NCBI GenBank assembly: GCA_022821085.1
Contig: JAJEEG010000006.1
Span: forward strand, 1,509,330-1,573,329
Source of the DNA: Candidatus Latescibacterota bacterium
GTDB lineage: Bacteria; JAAXHH01
Direction of reading: 5' to 3'
Length of the DNA: 64,000 nucleotides
In this document: positions 26,546-35,281 of the stretch, piece by piece
How the letters are laid out: each line of letters opens with the position of its first letter
How positions within the stretch are numbered: the stretch's first letter is position 1
Program-made: the position numbers and the translations under genes
The notes under the pieces: generated by a model
Told to the model about the DNA's origin: nothing
The model's input: only the letters and a program-made list of their open reading frames with translations
Databases searched by the model: none

Positions 26546-27499
26546 GTGCAATACAGAATCCTGGGCCGGACCCGTTTGCGCGTTTCCGAAGTCTCCCTCG
26601 GCACGGTCGAGCTGGGCATGGAGTACGGCCTGAAGGCGGGTGGCGAACCCGGCGTGCCCGCGGAGTCCGATGCCCGGGTCCTGCTCAACCGGGCGCTCGA
26701 TTCGGGCGTAAACTTCATCGACACCGCGGCGCTATACGGAAACAGCGAGGAGATCATCGGCCGGGCGCTCCGGAGCCGGCGGTCCGAATACGTGCTTGCC
26801 ACCAAGTGCGTGCACTGGCTGGAAGAAGGACTGGATTACGCCGAATCGAGACGGAGCATCGCCGCGTCCATCGACCGGAGCCTGACCAGGCTGCAGACAG
26901 ATCACATCGACCTGCTGCAGGTACACGGCCGGGACCTTCTTGAGCTGGAACTTCGCATGATCCGTGACGGCGAGGTGATGGAAGAGCTCGACCGGGCCCG
27001 GGAGGCGGGCAAGGTCCGCTTTGCGGGATATTCGTCCTACAGCGAGGAAGCGGCGCTTGCGGCCATCGAGGATGGGCGTTGGGACACCCTGCAGATACCC
27101 TTCAACATCCTGGACCGCCGTTACCTGGAACGCGTCATTCCCGAGGCGCGCCGGCGCGGCGTGGGCGTCATCGTGCGGTCCGCGCTGCTGAAAGGCGCCC
27201 TGACCGAGAAGAGCAGGTTCATGCCCGAAAGGCTGAAACCCCTCATCGCGCACATCGACCGGCTGGTCGCAATTCAGTTCGCGACCCCATACAGCTTGCC
27301 CGAACTGGCCCTGCGCTTCGTCCTTTCGATCCCGGACGTCTCCACCATAATCGTCGGCGCCGACAAAATCGCGTACCTGGATGAAGCCGTTTCCGTGTCG
27401 AACGGCCAGCCCCTGAGTGAGGAAATACTACTGGCGTTGGAAGATATGGCGCTGGATGATCCCTACCTGCTCAATCCGGGGAACTGGGGCATTCCCTGA
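26546..27499 (+). CDS. Aldo/keto reductase
   Basis: NADPH-dependent carbonyl reductase of the AKR family, 317 aa, TIM barrel. The catalytic tetrad can be assigned: Asp and Tyr in FIDTAALYGNSE (Asp57, Tyr62 approx.), Lys in VLATKC (about 88) and His in LLQVHGRD (about 123). The C-terminal SIPDVSTIIVGADKIAYLDEAV is the usual cofactor-binding segment. The start is GTG at 26546 with GGGAG before it; the upstream in-frame extension overlaps the HDAC gene and has no ribosome site. It is convergent with lexA, 10 bp apart. Confidence 0.92.
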   Translation: MQYRILGRTRLRVSEVSLGTVELGMEYGLKAGGEPGVPAESDARVLLNRALDSGVNFIDTAALYGNSEEIIGRALRSRRSEYVLATKCVHWLEEGLDYAESRRSIAASIDRSLTRLQTDHIDLLQVHGRDLLELELRMIRDGEVMEELDRAREAGKVRFAGYSSYSEEAALAAIEDGRWDTLQIPFNILDRRYLERVIPEARRRGVGVIVRSALLKGALTEKSRFMPERLKPLIAHIDRLVAIQFATPYSLPELALRFVLSIPDVSTIIVGADKIAYLDEAVSVSNGQPLSEEILLALEDMALDDPYLLNPGNWGIP

Positions 27500-27509
27500 A
27501 CGCCGCCAC

Positions 27510-28127
27510 TCAGTCCATTCTGCGGTACACCCCGACCACCTTGCCCACGATGGACACCTCATCGGCGATGATGGGTTCCATGGTCGGATGGGCGGGCACG
27601 AGTTCCACGCGGTCGTTGCGCCGGTAGAATCGTTTGACCGTGGCCTCGTCTTCCAGCAGCGCGACGACCGTTTCGCCCGTCTCGGCCACAGGCTGCTCAC
27701 GGACCAGGACGTAGTCGCCGTCCTTGATTCCGTCTTCTATCATGCTGTCTCCGTGTACCTCGAGGGCGAAGACATTCCCGTCCTGCTTCACCATGCCTGA
27801 CGGAAAATCCATGTACTCCTCGACGTTCTCTTCGGCGAGAATAGGCAACCCGGCGGCTACGCGGCCGAGGACGGGGACCCGGACGACGTCACCGGCACCC
27901 GGCGCCGACCCGTCCCTGGCCCCAACGATTTCTATCGCGCGGGGTTTCATGGGGTCGCGGCGGATATGGCCCTTTTTCTCGATCGCCCGTAGGTGGTCGT
28001 AAGCCGCGCGGGTACTGATTCCGAACTGCTGTGCGATCTCCCTGACACTGGGTGGATACCCTATCTTGCCGACCTTTTTGCGTATGTAATCGTAAACGTT
28101 CCGCTGCTTTTCCGTCATCGCTTTCAT
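27510..28127 (-). CDS. lexA: LexA repressor
   Basis: SOS repressor, 205 aa. The N-terminal winged helix-turn-helix covers about 1-65 (GYPPSVREIAQQFGISTRAAYDHL as recognition region). The self-cleavage site is Ala92-Gly93 in GRVAAGLP. The catalytic Ser128 lies in VHGDSMIEDGI and Lys165 in EATVKRFY. RecA-stimulated autocleavage would relieve repression of DNA-repair genes. The ATG at 28127 follows GGAG at 9 nt. The gene has a very strong promoter at 28199-28227, and autorepression is expected by analogy; a possible operator half-palindrome lies between the promoter hexamers. Confidence 0.96.
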   Translation of the reverse strand: MKAMTEKQRNVYDYIRKKVGKIGYPPSVREIAQQFGISTRAAYDHLRAIEKKGHIRRDPMKPRAIEIVGARDGSAPGAGDVVRVPVLGRVAAGLPILAEENVEEYMDFPSGMVKQDGNVFALEVHGDSMIEDGIKDGDYVLVREQPVAETGETVVALLEDEATVKRFYRRNDRVELVPAHPTMEPIIADEVSIVGKVVGVYRRMD

Positions 28128-28198
28128 GAGATTGAACTCCCTGAAGCTTCGTGCGCGAGGTATGGTGATTCTTGAGGATCTAAGTCGGCTGTCAGCAA

Positions 28199-28227
28199 AT
28201 TATACACAACATACGGTTAGTCGTCAA
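28199..28227 (-). promoter_or_regulatory. lexA promoter with a possible operator in the spacer
   Basis: TTGACG (28222-28227), 17-bp spacer, perfect TATAAT (28199-28204) on the minus strand. The spacer contains AACCGTATGTT (28208-28218), a short AAC-N5-GTT palindrome reminiscent of, but not identical to, Gram-positive LexA boxes. Confidence 0.7.
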
Positions 28228-28372
28228 TAAAAAAAAACGAACTCCGTCATGGGCCAATGGCGACACCTCGAACGACGGTATACCCGGGACGGTGCAAAAA
28301 TCATGTGCGCAGGCCGCCGGCCGGCGTATATATTGATTCGACCGATCACGACCGCATGAACCGGAGACCGCC

Positions 28373-28720
28373 ATGCCTGTAAATGAAATGATCCAGACCA
28401 TGCTGGAGGAACTGCGCCAGATCGCCGACACCGAGGTGCACGTGGGCAAGCCGATGCAGATCGGCGATGCCTGGGTGGTTCCGGTTTCCAGGCTGTCCCT
28501 GGGGTTCGGCGCCGGAGGATTCGGCGGCGAGGACAATCAGAAGAAGGGGGCCGGGGGCGGCGTTTCGGTCGAGCCGGTCGCCTTCCTGGTCATCCAGCAG
28601 GACCGCGCGCAACTGCTGCACATGAATTCGCCCAGCAGCCCCATGGGCAAGTTGCTGGACATCATGCCGGACGTCATCGAGGAATTGAAGAGGTATACCC
28701 GAAAAGACGGCGATCAGTAG
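28373..28720 (+). CDS. GerW/YtfJ-family protein
   Basis: 115-aa protein with the compact YtfJ/GerW fold features: an N-terminal helix (VNEMIQTMLEELRQIADTEVHVGKPM), the strand DAWVVPVSRLSLGFGAGG, a glycine-rich loop, and SVEPVAFLVIQQDRAQLLHM. In Bacillus, GerW is a spore germination protein, but homologues occur in non-sporulating bacteria, where the role is unknown. There are no other sporulation genes here, so no spore function is inferred. It is divergent from lexA and overlaps the 3' end of the OPT-like transporter by 7 bp. Confidence 0.85.
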   Translation: MPVNEMIQTMLEELRQIADTEVHVGKPMQIGDAWVVPVSRLSLGFGAGGFGGEDNQKKGAGGGVSVEPVAFLVIQQDRAQLLHMNSPSSPMGKLLDIMPDVIEELKRYTRKDGDQ

Positions 28721-30708
28721 ACCAGGGGCGCCACGGTCTTGGAAATCAGCGCGATAGCGACCGTGGCCATGCCTACCAGCCCCGTGCCACAGGCGTAGCC
28801 GGCCGCCAGGACCGGCGTGTACCGCATCCATCTCCGCCTGCCGAATTTCCGCTCCATGTAGTACCTGCCCAGCAACGCGCCCAGAAACTGGGGGATGAAG
28901 GCGTGGGGCACCGTGCCCACGCTGGCGATCACGCCGAAGATCAGCATGACGGGAAGGTTGAAGGCCGCCAGGACGGCGTAGGCCAACACGCCGAAGGCCG
29001 CGCCGCCTACCATGTACGGGACCTTCAACGCCTCGATCAGGTAGCTCGACTCGAACCCCGAACCAGCCGTGCTGGAATACCACAGCGCCTGCATCGTGGC
29101 CTGTTGCTGCCAGAACTTCTGCGCGTAGGGATAGGCCTGCGACGGTATCGGCGCGAGTCCCCAGACGAAGTGCCAGAACAGCAGGCTGCAGACGAGCAAG
29201 ACCGGGATCATGACCAGTTCCGCCTTCAACACGCTTGTGAACCGGGTGCCGGTCAGTTCGACCTCGCGAAAAGCCTGGGCCTGGCCGCCGTAGTTGAAAA
29301 TCGGGATCGGCGCGAACCAGATGTCCACCCCCTTGTAGCCGCTGAGAATAAACGTGGCCTCCTTGATCAGGGGAAACTGCAAATCAGCGCCCGTGATGGC
29401 GCGCAGGCGGGCGCTCGCGTAGGAGCTGAGCGGCGTATAGAAAAATCCGTAGAACACGAAAAAGAGGATAGGGAACCCGGGCACCAGGCGCCAGCTCAGG
29501 ACGACGTAGCCGACCGTCAGGAGCAGGAAGGCGCCGAAAATCAGGGAAATAGGAAAATCCCCCCGGCCGGGTGGCGTGGTTTTCCTGGCGGCCGGGCTCG
29601 TGTTCGAACCTTCGCGCCCTGCTCCGCCCGACCGTTTCCTGAGTCCGGACAGGATGCTCCATCCACCGATCAGGGCGACGGCGAATCCCGTGCCGATGCG
29701 TACGCTCATCCAGAAATCGATATCGTTGACGAGCGTGGTCTGGATGGCGTCCATGCCCGGCGACCACGTGCTCAGGATACCGAAATCGTAGAGCAGCGGG
29801 TTGACGACCACCGTAAGCAGCGCGCCGACGGCGGTACCGACCACGATCCAGAAGGGCAGCACGAATCCCGTCAACACCGGCCCCAGTCCAAGTTCAACGG
29901 CCATGGCCGCGGCGGGTAGGATGTTCTCCGTATTGCGCGTCAGGTCGGCGAAGGGAATGGGAATCAGCGTGATCGGCTCTGCCAGCAATGCGCCCGTTAC
30001 GGCCGGTATGCCGATGTAGAACGCGCCGAAGACGAGTCCCAGCATGGCTCCTATGCTGAAGGCACGCCATCGCCACGATTCCTGTCCCGCGGAACTCTCC
30101 GCCAGTGCCGTGGCGCCCTCCGCCTGGATCGGGGCCAGGGGGAAGGGCAGCCGTTCCACGTCCGCCGTTACGCGGAAGAGTCCGTAACCCAGGGTGAATG
30201 CGCTCGCCCGGTTGAAGATGTGGAGCACGGCGATGAGCAGGATGGGCACGAGCCACTCACCGTGCAGCAGCGTGCGCAGGACGATGGCTTCGGAGTCTCC
30301 CCCGGGGGAGATCCACGAGGGGATCTGGTCGTCGATGCCGAAGGCGCGCGCGCCGGGGGACTGGACGAAGTACTGGTACCAGATGAGCTGGGCGAAGGGG
30401 CCGCCGGACAGCGCCAGTCCCACGCCGGCGGTGAGGCTGGCCGCCACGTAGTACAGCATGTAGATTTCCTGGCGGCTGAGCGTGGTGAAGGACCGGCGCG
30501 CGACTTCGATGAACAGGATGATCGTGGTCCATTCCGCCGCGGGCCCGAGGCTCTGCCCGGCGATCAGGTTCAGATAGATCGAGCCCGGGATCATGAACAG
30601 ACCCAGAAAGACGATGCCGATGACCGTCTTTACGTTGAAACCCTCTTCGTAGACCTGGGGTTGGTCGGAAAAGGCGGAGGCTGACAGGTCGTCCTTGACG
30701 AGGGTCAT
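28714..30708 (-). CDS. OPT-like (oligopeptide transporter superfamily) integral membrane protein
   Basis: 664 aa with about 14 hydrophobic segments distributed along the length, starting at about 27 (VKTVIGIVFLGLFMIPGSIYL). Features resemble uncharacterised OPT-superfamily proteins of bacteria: EVARRSFTTLSRQEIYMLYYVA, SPGGDSEAIVLRTLLHGEW and FPLAPIQAEGATALAE. It probably imports peptides or metal chelates, but no substrate is shown. A basic, low-complexity loop is seen near 360-388. It lies 21 bp downstream of a small lipoprotein gene on the same strand, sharing its strong promoter. Confidence 0.8.
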   Translation of the reverse strand: MTLVKDDLSASAFSDQPQVYEEGFNVKTVIGIVFLGLFMIPGSIYLNLIAGQSLGPAAEWTTIILFIEVARRSFTTLSRQEIYMLYYVAASLTAGVGLALSGGPFAQLIWYQYFVQSPGARAFGIDDQIPSWISPGGDSEAIVLRTLLHGEWLVPILLIAVLHIFNRASAFTLGYGLFRVTADVERLPFPLAPIQAEGATALAESSAGQESWRWRAFSIGAMLGLVFGAFYIGIPAVTGALLAEPITLIPIPFADLTRNTENILPAAAMAVELGLGPVLTGFVLPFWIVVGTAVGALLTVVVNPLLYDFGILSTWSPGMDAIQTTLVNDIDFWMSVRIGTGFAVALIGGWSILSGLRKRSGGAGREGSNTSPAARKTTPPGRGDFPISLIFGAFLLLTVGYVVLSWRLVPGFPILFFVFYGFFYTPLSSYASARLRAITGADLQFPLIKEATFILSGYKGVDIWFAPIPIFNYGGQAQAFREVELTGTRFTSVLKAELVMIPVLLVCSLLFWHFVWGLAPIPSQAYPYAQKFWQQQATMQALWYSSTAGSGFESSYLIEALKVPYMVGGAAFGVLAYAVLAAFNLPVMLIFGVIASVGTVPHAFIPQFLGALLGRYYMERKFGRRRWMRYTPVLAAGYACGTGLVGMATVAIALISKTVAPLVY

Positions 30709-30729
30709 GCCCTGGCGCTTTCGTTGGCG

Positions 30730-31212
30730 TTATGGATCCGCGGGGGGCTCGACGTCAGGCAGTTTCAGCCAGACGTCCGTGACGCTGAAAAACCTGCCCG
30801 AGACGTGGCGGACGTCCTCGGAGTTGCGGACCAGCCTCAGGCCGTCGAACGTAAAACGGTCCTCGTACTGCTGGTTGTCATCGGTCACGAAGTAGAACAC
30901 GTTGTCCAGCACGCTCCAGCGTCCGTTCTGGATATTGACCGTCGTGGAATCCGATACGATGGTCGTATCGACCTGGCCGTACCGGCCGTCGGTGCTGAGG
31001 CGGAGGCGACCCCGTACCAGCGGGGGGACCAGCACGATCCGTTCCTCCGTGCTGCCGGAATCCGTCTGTACGGTGGTGTTGACCGTTCGGCTTTCGAGAT
31101 CGTAGTTACCCACGAGGGGTCGGGCGACGTTGCCGGGACCGACAACGTCCTCGGAGCATCCCGCGATCAACGCGCTGAAGAGCACACCGAAAGTCAGGAT
31201 CTGCTTGATCAA
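30730..31212 (-). CDS. Small lipoprotein, unknown function
   Basis: 160 aa with a lipoprotein signal (LIKQILTFGVLFSALIAGC) and lipobox ALIAGC. The mature part is about 140 residues, rich in Thr, Val and Asp, with alternating strands typical of a small beta-barrel or lipocalin-like fold (VGNYDLESRTVNTTV, GRLRLSTDGRYGQVDTTIV, NGRWSVLDNVFYFVTDD). An ATG at 31236 opens the frame, but the TTG at 31212 is preferred: it follows GGAGAAAACC and begins exactly at the signal peptide. The transporter gene follows 21 bp downstream, so the lipoprotein may assist it or simply share regulation. Confidence 0.75.
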   Translation of the reverse strand: MIKQILTFGVLFSALIAGCSEDVVGPGNVARPLVGNYDLESRTVNTTVQTDSGSTEERIVLVPPLVRGRLRLSTDGRYGQVDTTIVSDSTTVNIQNGRWSVLDNVFYFVTDDNQQYEDRFTFDGLRLVRNSEDVRHVSGRFFSVTDVWLKLPDVEPPADP

Positions 31213-31343
31213 GGTTTTCTCCGGCGGGTTGACCATGGAATGGCGCCACGGAACGGGACATGGGATGGCGCAATGTATGATGTATTCCGACGGCGATGTT
31301 GACCGATTTCGCGCGGCCGGCTCATCGGTCCGGGACGATTGAG

Positions 31344-31372
31344 ATTATAGGCACGCGCCCTGTGAACGTCAA
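31344..31372 (-). promoter_or_regulatory. Strong promoter for the lipoprotein/OPT-like pair
   Basis: TTGACG (31367-31372), preceded by TCGC, 17-bp spacer, perfect TATAAT (31344-31349) on the minus strand. Confidence 0.75.
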
Positions 31373-31405
31373 GCGATTACAGGTACCTCCGGCGGCATAT
31401 TTCGC

Positions 31406-31434
31406 TTGACGTTTACCGGTCCGAGGATTAGAAG
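31406..31434 (+). promoter_or_regulatory. Possible promoter for the oxidoreductase at 31591
   Basis: TTGACG (31406-31411), preceded by TCGC, 17-bp spacer, TAGAAG (31429-31434). The leader would be about 150 nt. Confidence 0.4.
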
Positions 31435-31590
31435 TGATGGGCATTTGCCAGGTGGAATTCCCGTAGTTGCATGGCGACGGATCACGAGGCCAGGGTACGA
31501 GGCCTGGCAACGCGTTCCGCTGCGGCTTTGACGCGGCGGGACCGAACTTTCGAGTTACGGTAAAGCTACCGCACAGCGGAGGCGAATCCC

Positions 31591-32694
31591 ATGGCGGCGC
31601 TCAAGGCCGGCATCGTAGGCTGCGGAAACATCAGCGGCGTGTACTTTGAAGCGGGACGCAAGTTCGAGGCGTTCGACGTGGTCGCCTGCGCCGACATGGT
31701 CCCGGATCGGGCGCGGGCCAAAGCCGCCGAATACGAGGGTGTCGAAGCCCGTTCGGTGGAAGCCTTGCTGGAAGATCCCGCCATCGAAATCGTCATCAAC
31801 CTGACCATTCCCGCCGCCCATGCCGAAATCGCCCGGGCCGCGCTGGAACACGGTAAATCGGTGTATTCGGAGAAACCCATGGCGGTCCGGAAGGAAGACG
31901 GACGCGCCTTGCTCGACCTCGCGAAGCGCACCGGCAGGCTAGTGGGCGGGGCGCCGGACACCTTCATGGGAGCTGGTATACAGACCTGCCGCAAGCTCAT
32001 CGACGACGGCTGGATCGGCGAACCCGTGGCAGCCACGGCCTTCATGTTGAGTGCGGGGCACGAAAGATGGCATCCCGATCCCGCATTCTTCTACAAGCCC
32101 GGCGCCGGGCCCATGCTGGACATGGGACCCTATTACGTTACGGCCCTGGTCAATCTGCTGGGGCCGGTCGCCCGGCTCACGGGCGCCGCGCGCATCACCC
32201 ATCCCGTGCGCACCATTACGAGCGAGCCCCTTCGCGGAGAGCAAATCGAGGTCGAGGTACCCACGCACCTGGCGGGTCTCCTCGAGTTCGAGAGCGGACC
32301 CGTCGGGACGATCGTGACCAGTTTCGACGTGTGGCACCACGAACTGCCCCGCATCGAGATCTACGGATCGGAGGGTTCCCTGAGCGTGCCCGATCCCAAT
32401 TCCTTCGGCGGGCCCGTGAAACTGCGCCGGGGCAGCGCGGAGAACTGGACCGAAATGCCCCTGAGCCACGGTTACGAGGAACAGAGCCGCGGCCTGGGCG
32501 TGGCGGACATGGTCTACGCCTTGCGCTCGGGTCGCCCGCACCGGGCCAGCGGCGAACTCACCCGCCACGTGCTGGATGTCATGCTGTCCATCGAGGAATC
32601 GTCGGAATCGGGACGGCACATCTCACTGGAAAGTACCTGTGTCCGGCCGGCCCCGCTGCCGCTCGGGCTGGCGCCCTATACCCTGGATCCCTAG
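31591..32694 (+). CDS. Gfo/Idh/MocA family oxidoreductase
   Basis: 367-aa NAD(P)-dependent dehydrogenase. The Rossmann motif GIVGCGNISG is at residues 7-16 and the family motif SEKPMAV near 92-98 is intact. GAGPMLDMGPYYVTALVNLLGPV is the usual C-terminal domain signature with the catalytic-site histidine replaced by a tyrosine-tyrosine pair in this position. The substrate is unknown. It is followed 6 bp later by the DUF815 gene, so the two share a transcript. Confidence 0.9.
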   Translation: MAALKAGIVGCGNISGVYFEAGRKFEAFDVVACADMVPDRARAKAAEYEGVEARSVEALLEDPAIEIVINLTIPAAHAEIARAALEHGKSVYSEKPMAVRKEDGRALLDLAKRTGRLVGGAPDTFMGAGIQTCRKLIDDGWIGEPVAATAFMLSAGHERWHPDPAFFYKPGAGPMLDMGPYYVTALVNLLGPVARLTGAARITHPVRTITSEPLRGEQIEVEVPTHLAGLLEFESGPVGTIVTSFDVWHHELPRIEIYGSEGSLSVPDPNSFGGPVKLRRGSAENWTEMPLSHGYEEQSRGLGVADMVYALRSGRPHRASGELTRHVLDVMLSIEESSESGRHISLESTCVRPAPLPLGLAPYTLDP

Positions 32695-32700
32695 ACTTTC

Positions 32701-33654
32701 ATGGCCGATCACCCCGCAAGAACCCTCTCCGATCTGCTGCCACGCCTCGAAAGGCTGATGGGCCGCATTGAATCGCTGGTTGCTGCCTATACTGGAGGAC
32801 GGACCGGGCGGACCGGGCGGACCGGGCAGACCGGGCAGACCGGCCGGTTCGGCGAGGCCGACGATGTTTTCGCCGACTCCATCGCGTTCCGGTGGGGGAA
32901 GCGTGGAGGAAGGGGCTGCCTGGAACCGATCGTGCACCCCGACCTGGTGGACCTGGTCGATCTCTTCGGCCTGGACCGCGAGATCGGGATCCTGGAACGG
33001 AACACCCGCCAGTTCGTCCGGGGGATGCCCGCGAACAACGTGCTGGTCTGGGGGGAACGGGGCACGGGCAAGTCTTCGGTGGTGAAGGGCCTTCTTGCCC
33101 GGTTCGCCGGCGAGGGCCTGCGCATGATCGAAGTCCGCCGGCAGGACCTGACGGATTTGCCCGAGATCGTCGAGCTTCTCTGGGACCGACCCGAGCGATT
33201 CGTCCTGTTCTGCGACGACCTGTCCTTCATGGAAGACGAATCCATTTATCTCGAACTCAAGGCGCTCCTTGAAGGCAGCCTTTCCGCCCGGCCCGACAAC
33301 GTGCTCGTCTACGCCACGTCGAACCGCCGGCACCTGATGCCGGAGAAGCTTGCCGACAACACGCCGCGGTTCAGCCCGGACGACGATGAAATCCACCCCC
33401 AGGAAACCGTGGAGGAGAAGGTCTCGCTGAGCGACCGGTTCGGCCTGTCCATCGGTTTCTACCGGATTACCCAGGACACCTATTTCCGGATCGTCCGCCA
33501 TCTCGTCGATCAGCGCGGCCTCGACATGGACGCCGGATTGCTGAGACGGGAATCCCTCCGGTGGCTTCAGCGCGCCAGCGGCCGTTCGGGCCGGGTGGCG
33601 CGGCAGTTCGTGGACGACCTCGAGGGCCGGCTCAAGCTGGGCGAATTGCCGTAG
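32701..33654 (+). CDS. DUF815 AAA+ ATPase
   Basis: 317-aa P-loop ATPase of the DUF815 family. Walker A is WGERGTGKSS at about 117-126 and Walker B FVLFCDDLSF near 167-176. YATSNRRHLMPE and DRFGLSIGFYRITQDTYF are conserved family segments. An N-terminal Arg-Thr-Gly/Gln-Thr-Gly insert at about 33-48 is encoded by 9-bp repeats and is not part of the family core. The role of DUF815 proteins is not settled. It overlaps no other gene and closes the short operon. Confidence 0.88.
   Translation: MADHPARTLSDLLPRLERLMGRIESLVAAYTGGRTGRTGRTGQTGQTGRFGEADDVFADSIAFRWGKRGGRGCLEPIVHPDLVDLVDLFGLDREIGILERNTRQFVRGMPANNVLVWGERGTGKSSVVKGLLARFAGEGLRMIEVRRQDLTDLPEIVELLWDRPERFVLFCDDLSFMEDESIYLELKALLEGSLSARPDNVLVYATSNRRHLMPEKLADNTPRFSPDDDEIHPQETVEEKVSLSDRFGLSIGFYRITQDTYFRIVRHLVDQRGLDMDAGLLRRESLRWLQRASGRSGRVARQFVDDLEGRLKLGELP
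32801..32845. repeat. 9-bp tandem repeat x5 inside the DUF815 gene
   Basis: GGACCGGGC three times, then AGACCGGGC and AGACCGGCC. In-frame product is repeated (Arg/Gln)-Thr-Gly. Confidence 0.9.
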
Positions 33655-33735
33655 TTTCAGGGACGGCGCACACCGGGCGAATGGCCTCGGATTCGAACCC
33701 GCCGCGATATTTTGGTAACCGCGTTTCTTTCCCGC

Positions 33736-33764
33736 TTGACACGTTATTTTGCACTACCTAATCT
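33736..33764 (+). promoter_or_regulatory. Probable promoter for the molybdenum hydroxylase operon
   Basis: TTGACA (33736-33741), preceded by CCGC, 17-bp spacer, TAATCT (33759-33764). It lies in the 239-bp spacer after the DUF815 gene, leaving a leader of about 120 nt; nothing else was recognised in that spacer. Confidence 0.42.
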
Positions 33765-33893
33765 ATGTAAATGCATGATTTTGAGTATCGCTGCATGTTT
33801 GCCGATTGAGCCCGCGTATATCCGGGTGTCCGGTTTTACGACGATTTCTATATCGCAGTCAACTATTCAAGGTTAACAGCAAAGGAGTGTGTC

Positions 33894-34766
33894 TTGCACG
33901 CATTCGACTACGCCACGCCCGAAAGCGTGGCCGATGCGGTGGTAATGCTCAGCGATCACGGGAAGAACGCCTGTGTGCTCGCGGGCGGCACGGACCTGAT
34001 CGTGCAGCTCCGGGAGAATCGCAGGCGTACCGATCTCGTGGTGGACGTCAAAAAGATCGCCGAACTGAACGCATTGTCTTACGACGCCGCGACGGGCCTT
34101 ACGATCGGGGCGGCCGTCCCCTGCTACCGGATCTACGGGGACGCGGAAATCGCCGCGGCCTATCCGGGACTTATGGACGCGGCCAGACTGGTGGGCGGTA
34201 CGGGGATCCAGGGCAGGGCCAGCCTGGGCGGGAACCTGTGCAACGCCTCCCCGGCGGGCGATACGATTCCCCCCATGATCGTCCTTTCCGGCGAGGCGGA
34301 AATCGCCGGCCCGAACGGAACGCGGAAAGTAGCCGTGGAAGACTTCTGCACGGCGCCCGGCCGCACCGTGCTGGAAGACGGCGAGTTCCTGGTGTCGCTC
34401 CATTTCCCGGCACCACTAGCGAATTCCGGCGCCTTCTACCGGCGCTTCATCCCCCGCAACGAGATGGACATCGCCGTGGTCGGCGTGGGAGCGTCCGTCG
34501 TGCTCAGCGGAGACCGGTCCTCATTCGTGTCCGCACGCATCGCCGTCGGCGCCGTGGCCCCGACGCCTCTCTTCGTGCGTGAAGCCGGGGAGGCCCTGGC
34601 CGGACAGCCCGTGTCCGACGAAACGATCCGGCGGGCGGCCGACCTCGCCCGCGACGCGGCCCGGCCCATCAGCGACATGCGGGGCACCGCCGAATATCGC
34701 AAGCATCTGACCAGCGTATTGACGCGCCGGGTTGTGGAAGGCGCGGTCCAAAGAGCCAAGGAGTAG
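33894..34766 (+). CDS. Molybdenum hydroxylase FAD-binding subunit (CoxM/XdhB type)
   Basis: 290-aa medium subunit of a xanthine dehydrogenase/CO dehydrogenase-type enzyme. FAD pyrophosphate contacts are AGGTDL at about 30-35 and GGTGIQGRASLGGNLCNASPAGD at about 101-123. The C-terminal domain with RGTAEYRKHLTSVLTRRV is typical of the CO_deh_flav_C domain. It passes electrons from the 2Fe-2S subunit to an acceptor. The TTG start at 33894 is supported by AAAGGAG. The three subunit genes follow in the order medium, small, large, with short spacers. Confidence 0.93.
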   Translation: MHAFDYATPESVADAVVMLSDHGKNACVLAGGTDLIVQLRENRRRTDLVVDVKKIAELNALSYDAATGLTIGAAVPCYRIYGDAEIAAAYPGLMDAARLVGGTGIQGRASLGGNLCNASPAGDTIPPMIVLSGEAEIAGPNGTRKVAVEDFCTAPGRTVLEDGEFLVSLHFPAPLANSGAFYRRFIPRNEMDIAVVGVGASVVLSGDRSSFVSARIAVGAVAPTPLFVREAGEALAGQPVSDETIRRAADLARDAARPISDMRGTAEYRKHLTSVLTRRVVEGAVQRAKE

Positions 34767-34772
34767 CCGTCG

Positions 34773-35243
34773 ATGTCGAAAAAAGTACACGTACAGACCA
34801 CCATAAACGGAGAAGCCGTCGATTTCCTTTGCGAACCGCGCAACAGCCTGCTCGAGGTGCTCCGCGACGACCTGGATCACACCGGCGCCAAGGAAGGCTG
34901 CAACAACGGCAACTGCGGGGCGTGCAACGTGATCATGGACGGCAGGCTGGTCAACTCATGCTGCGTCCTGGGCGTCGAAGCCGACGGATGCGAGATCACG
35001 ACCATCGAAGGCATCGGTTCGGCCGCCAACCTCCATCCGCTGCAGCAGAAATTCCTCGAGCACGCGGCGCTGCAATGCGGAATCTGCACGCCCGGGTTCA
35101 TCGTTTCCGCGAAGGCATTGCTGGACGAGAATCCGAATCCCACGGAAGACGAGGTGCGCTACTGGCTCGCCGGCAACCTGTGCCGCTGCACGGGGTACGA
35201 CAAGATCGTCCGCGCGGTCCTGGACGCCAGGAACGGCGCCTGA
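34773..35243 (+). CDS. Molybdenum hydroxylase 2Fe-2S subunit (CoxS/XdhC type)
   Basis: 156-aa small subunit with two [2Fe-2S] clusters. Plant-type ferredoxin cysteines are 43, 48, 51 and 63 (C-x4-C-x2-C-x11-C in EGCNNGNCGACN...NSC). The C-terminal helical cluster uses Cys102, 105, 137 and 139 (QCGICTPG and LCRCTGY). All eight ligands are present, so it should be functional. It relays electrons between the molybdenum centre and FAD, and is encoded between the two partner subunits. Confidence 0.95.
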   Translation: MSKKVHVQTTINGEAVDFLCEPRNSLLEVLRDDLDHTGAKEGCNNGNCGACNVIMDGRLVNSCCVLGVEADGCEITTIEGIGSAANLHPLQQKFLEHAALQCGICTPGFIVSAKALLDENPNPTEDEVRYWLAGNLCRCTGYDKIVRAVLDARNGA

Positions 35244-35281
35244 TTGATCCGAAGGTATTGACTCAACGGAGGGAACGAAAC

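Larger units (their letters stand above)
31213..31590. other. Divergent intergenic region with two promoters
   Basis: No gene seen. It holds a strong minus-strand promoter (31344-31372) for the lipoprotein/transporter pair and a weaker plus-strand promoter (31406-31434) for the oxidoreductase at 31591. The two -35 boxes lie in an inverted repeat, CGCTTGACGTT(T/C)AC, facing away from each other. Confidence 0.6.

Noticed and set aside
28373-28720. Inference of sporulation from the GerW/YtfJ-like protein
   Set aside because: Homologues occur in non-sporulating bacteria and no other spore gene is seen.
33686-33705. TTCGAA-containing stretch resembling a tRNA T-loop in the spacer before the molybdenum hydroxylase genes
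   Set aside because: The flanking bases do not pair as a T-stem, and no acceptor, D or anticodon stem can be drawn on either strand.
34829-35281. Upstream extension of the large molybdenum subunit reading through the 2Fe-2S gene
   Set aside because: It overlaps the complete 2Fe-2S gene in another frame. The GTG at 35282 has a strong ribosome site and the family N-terminus.
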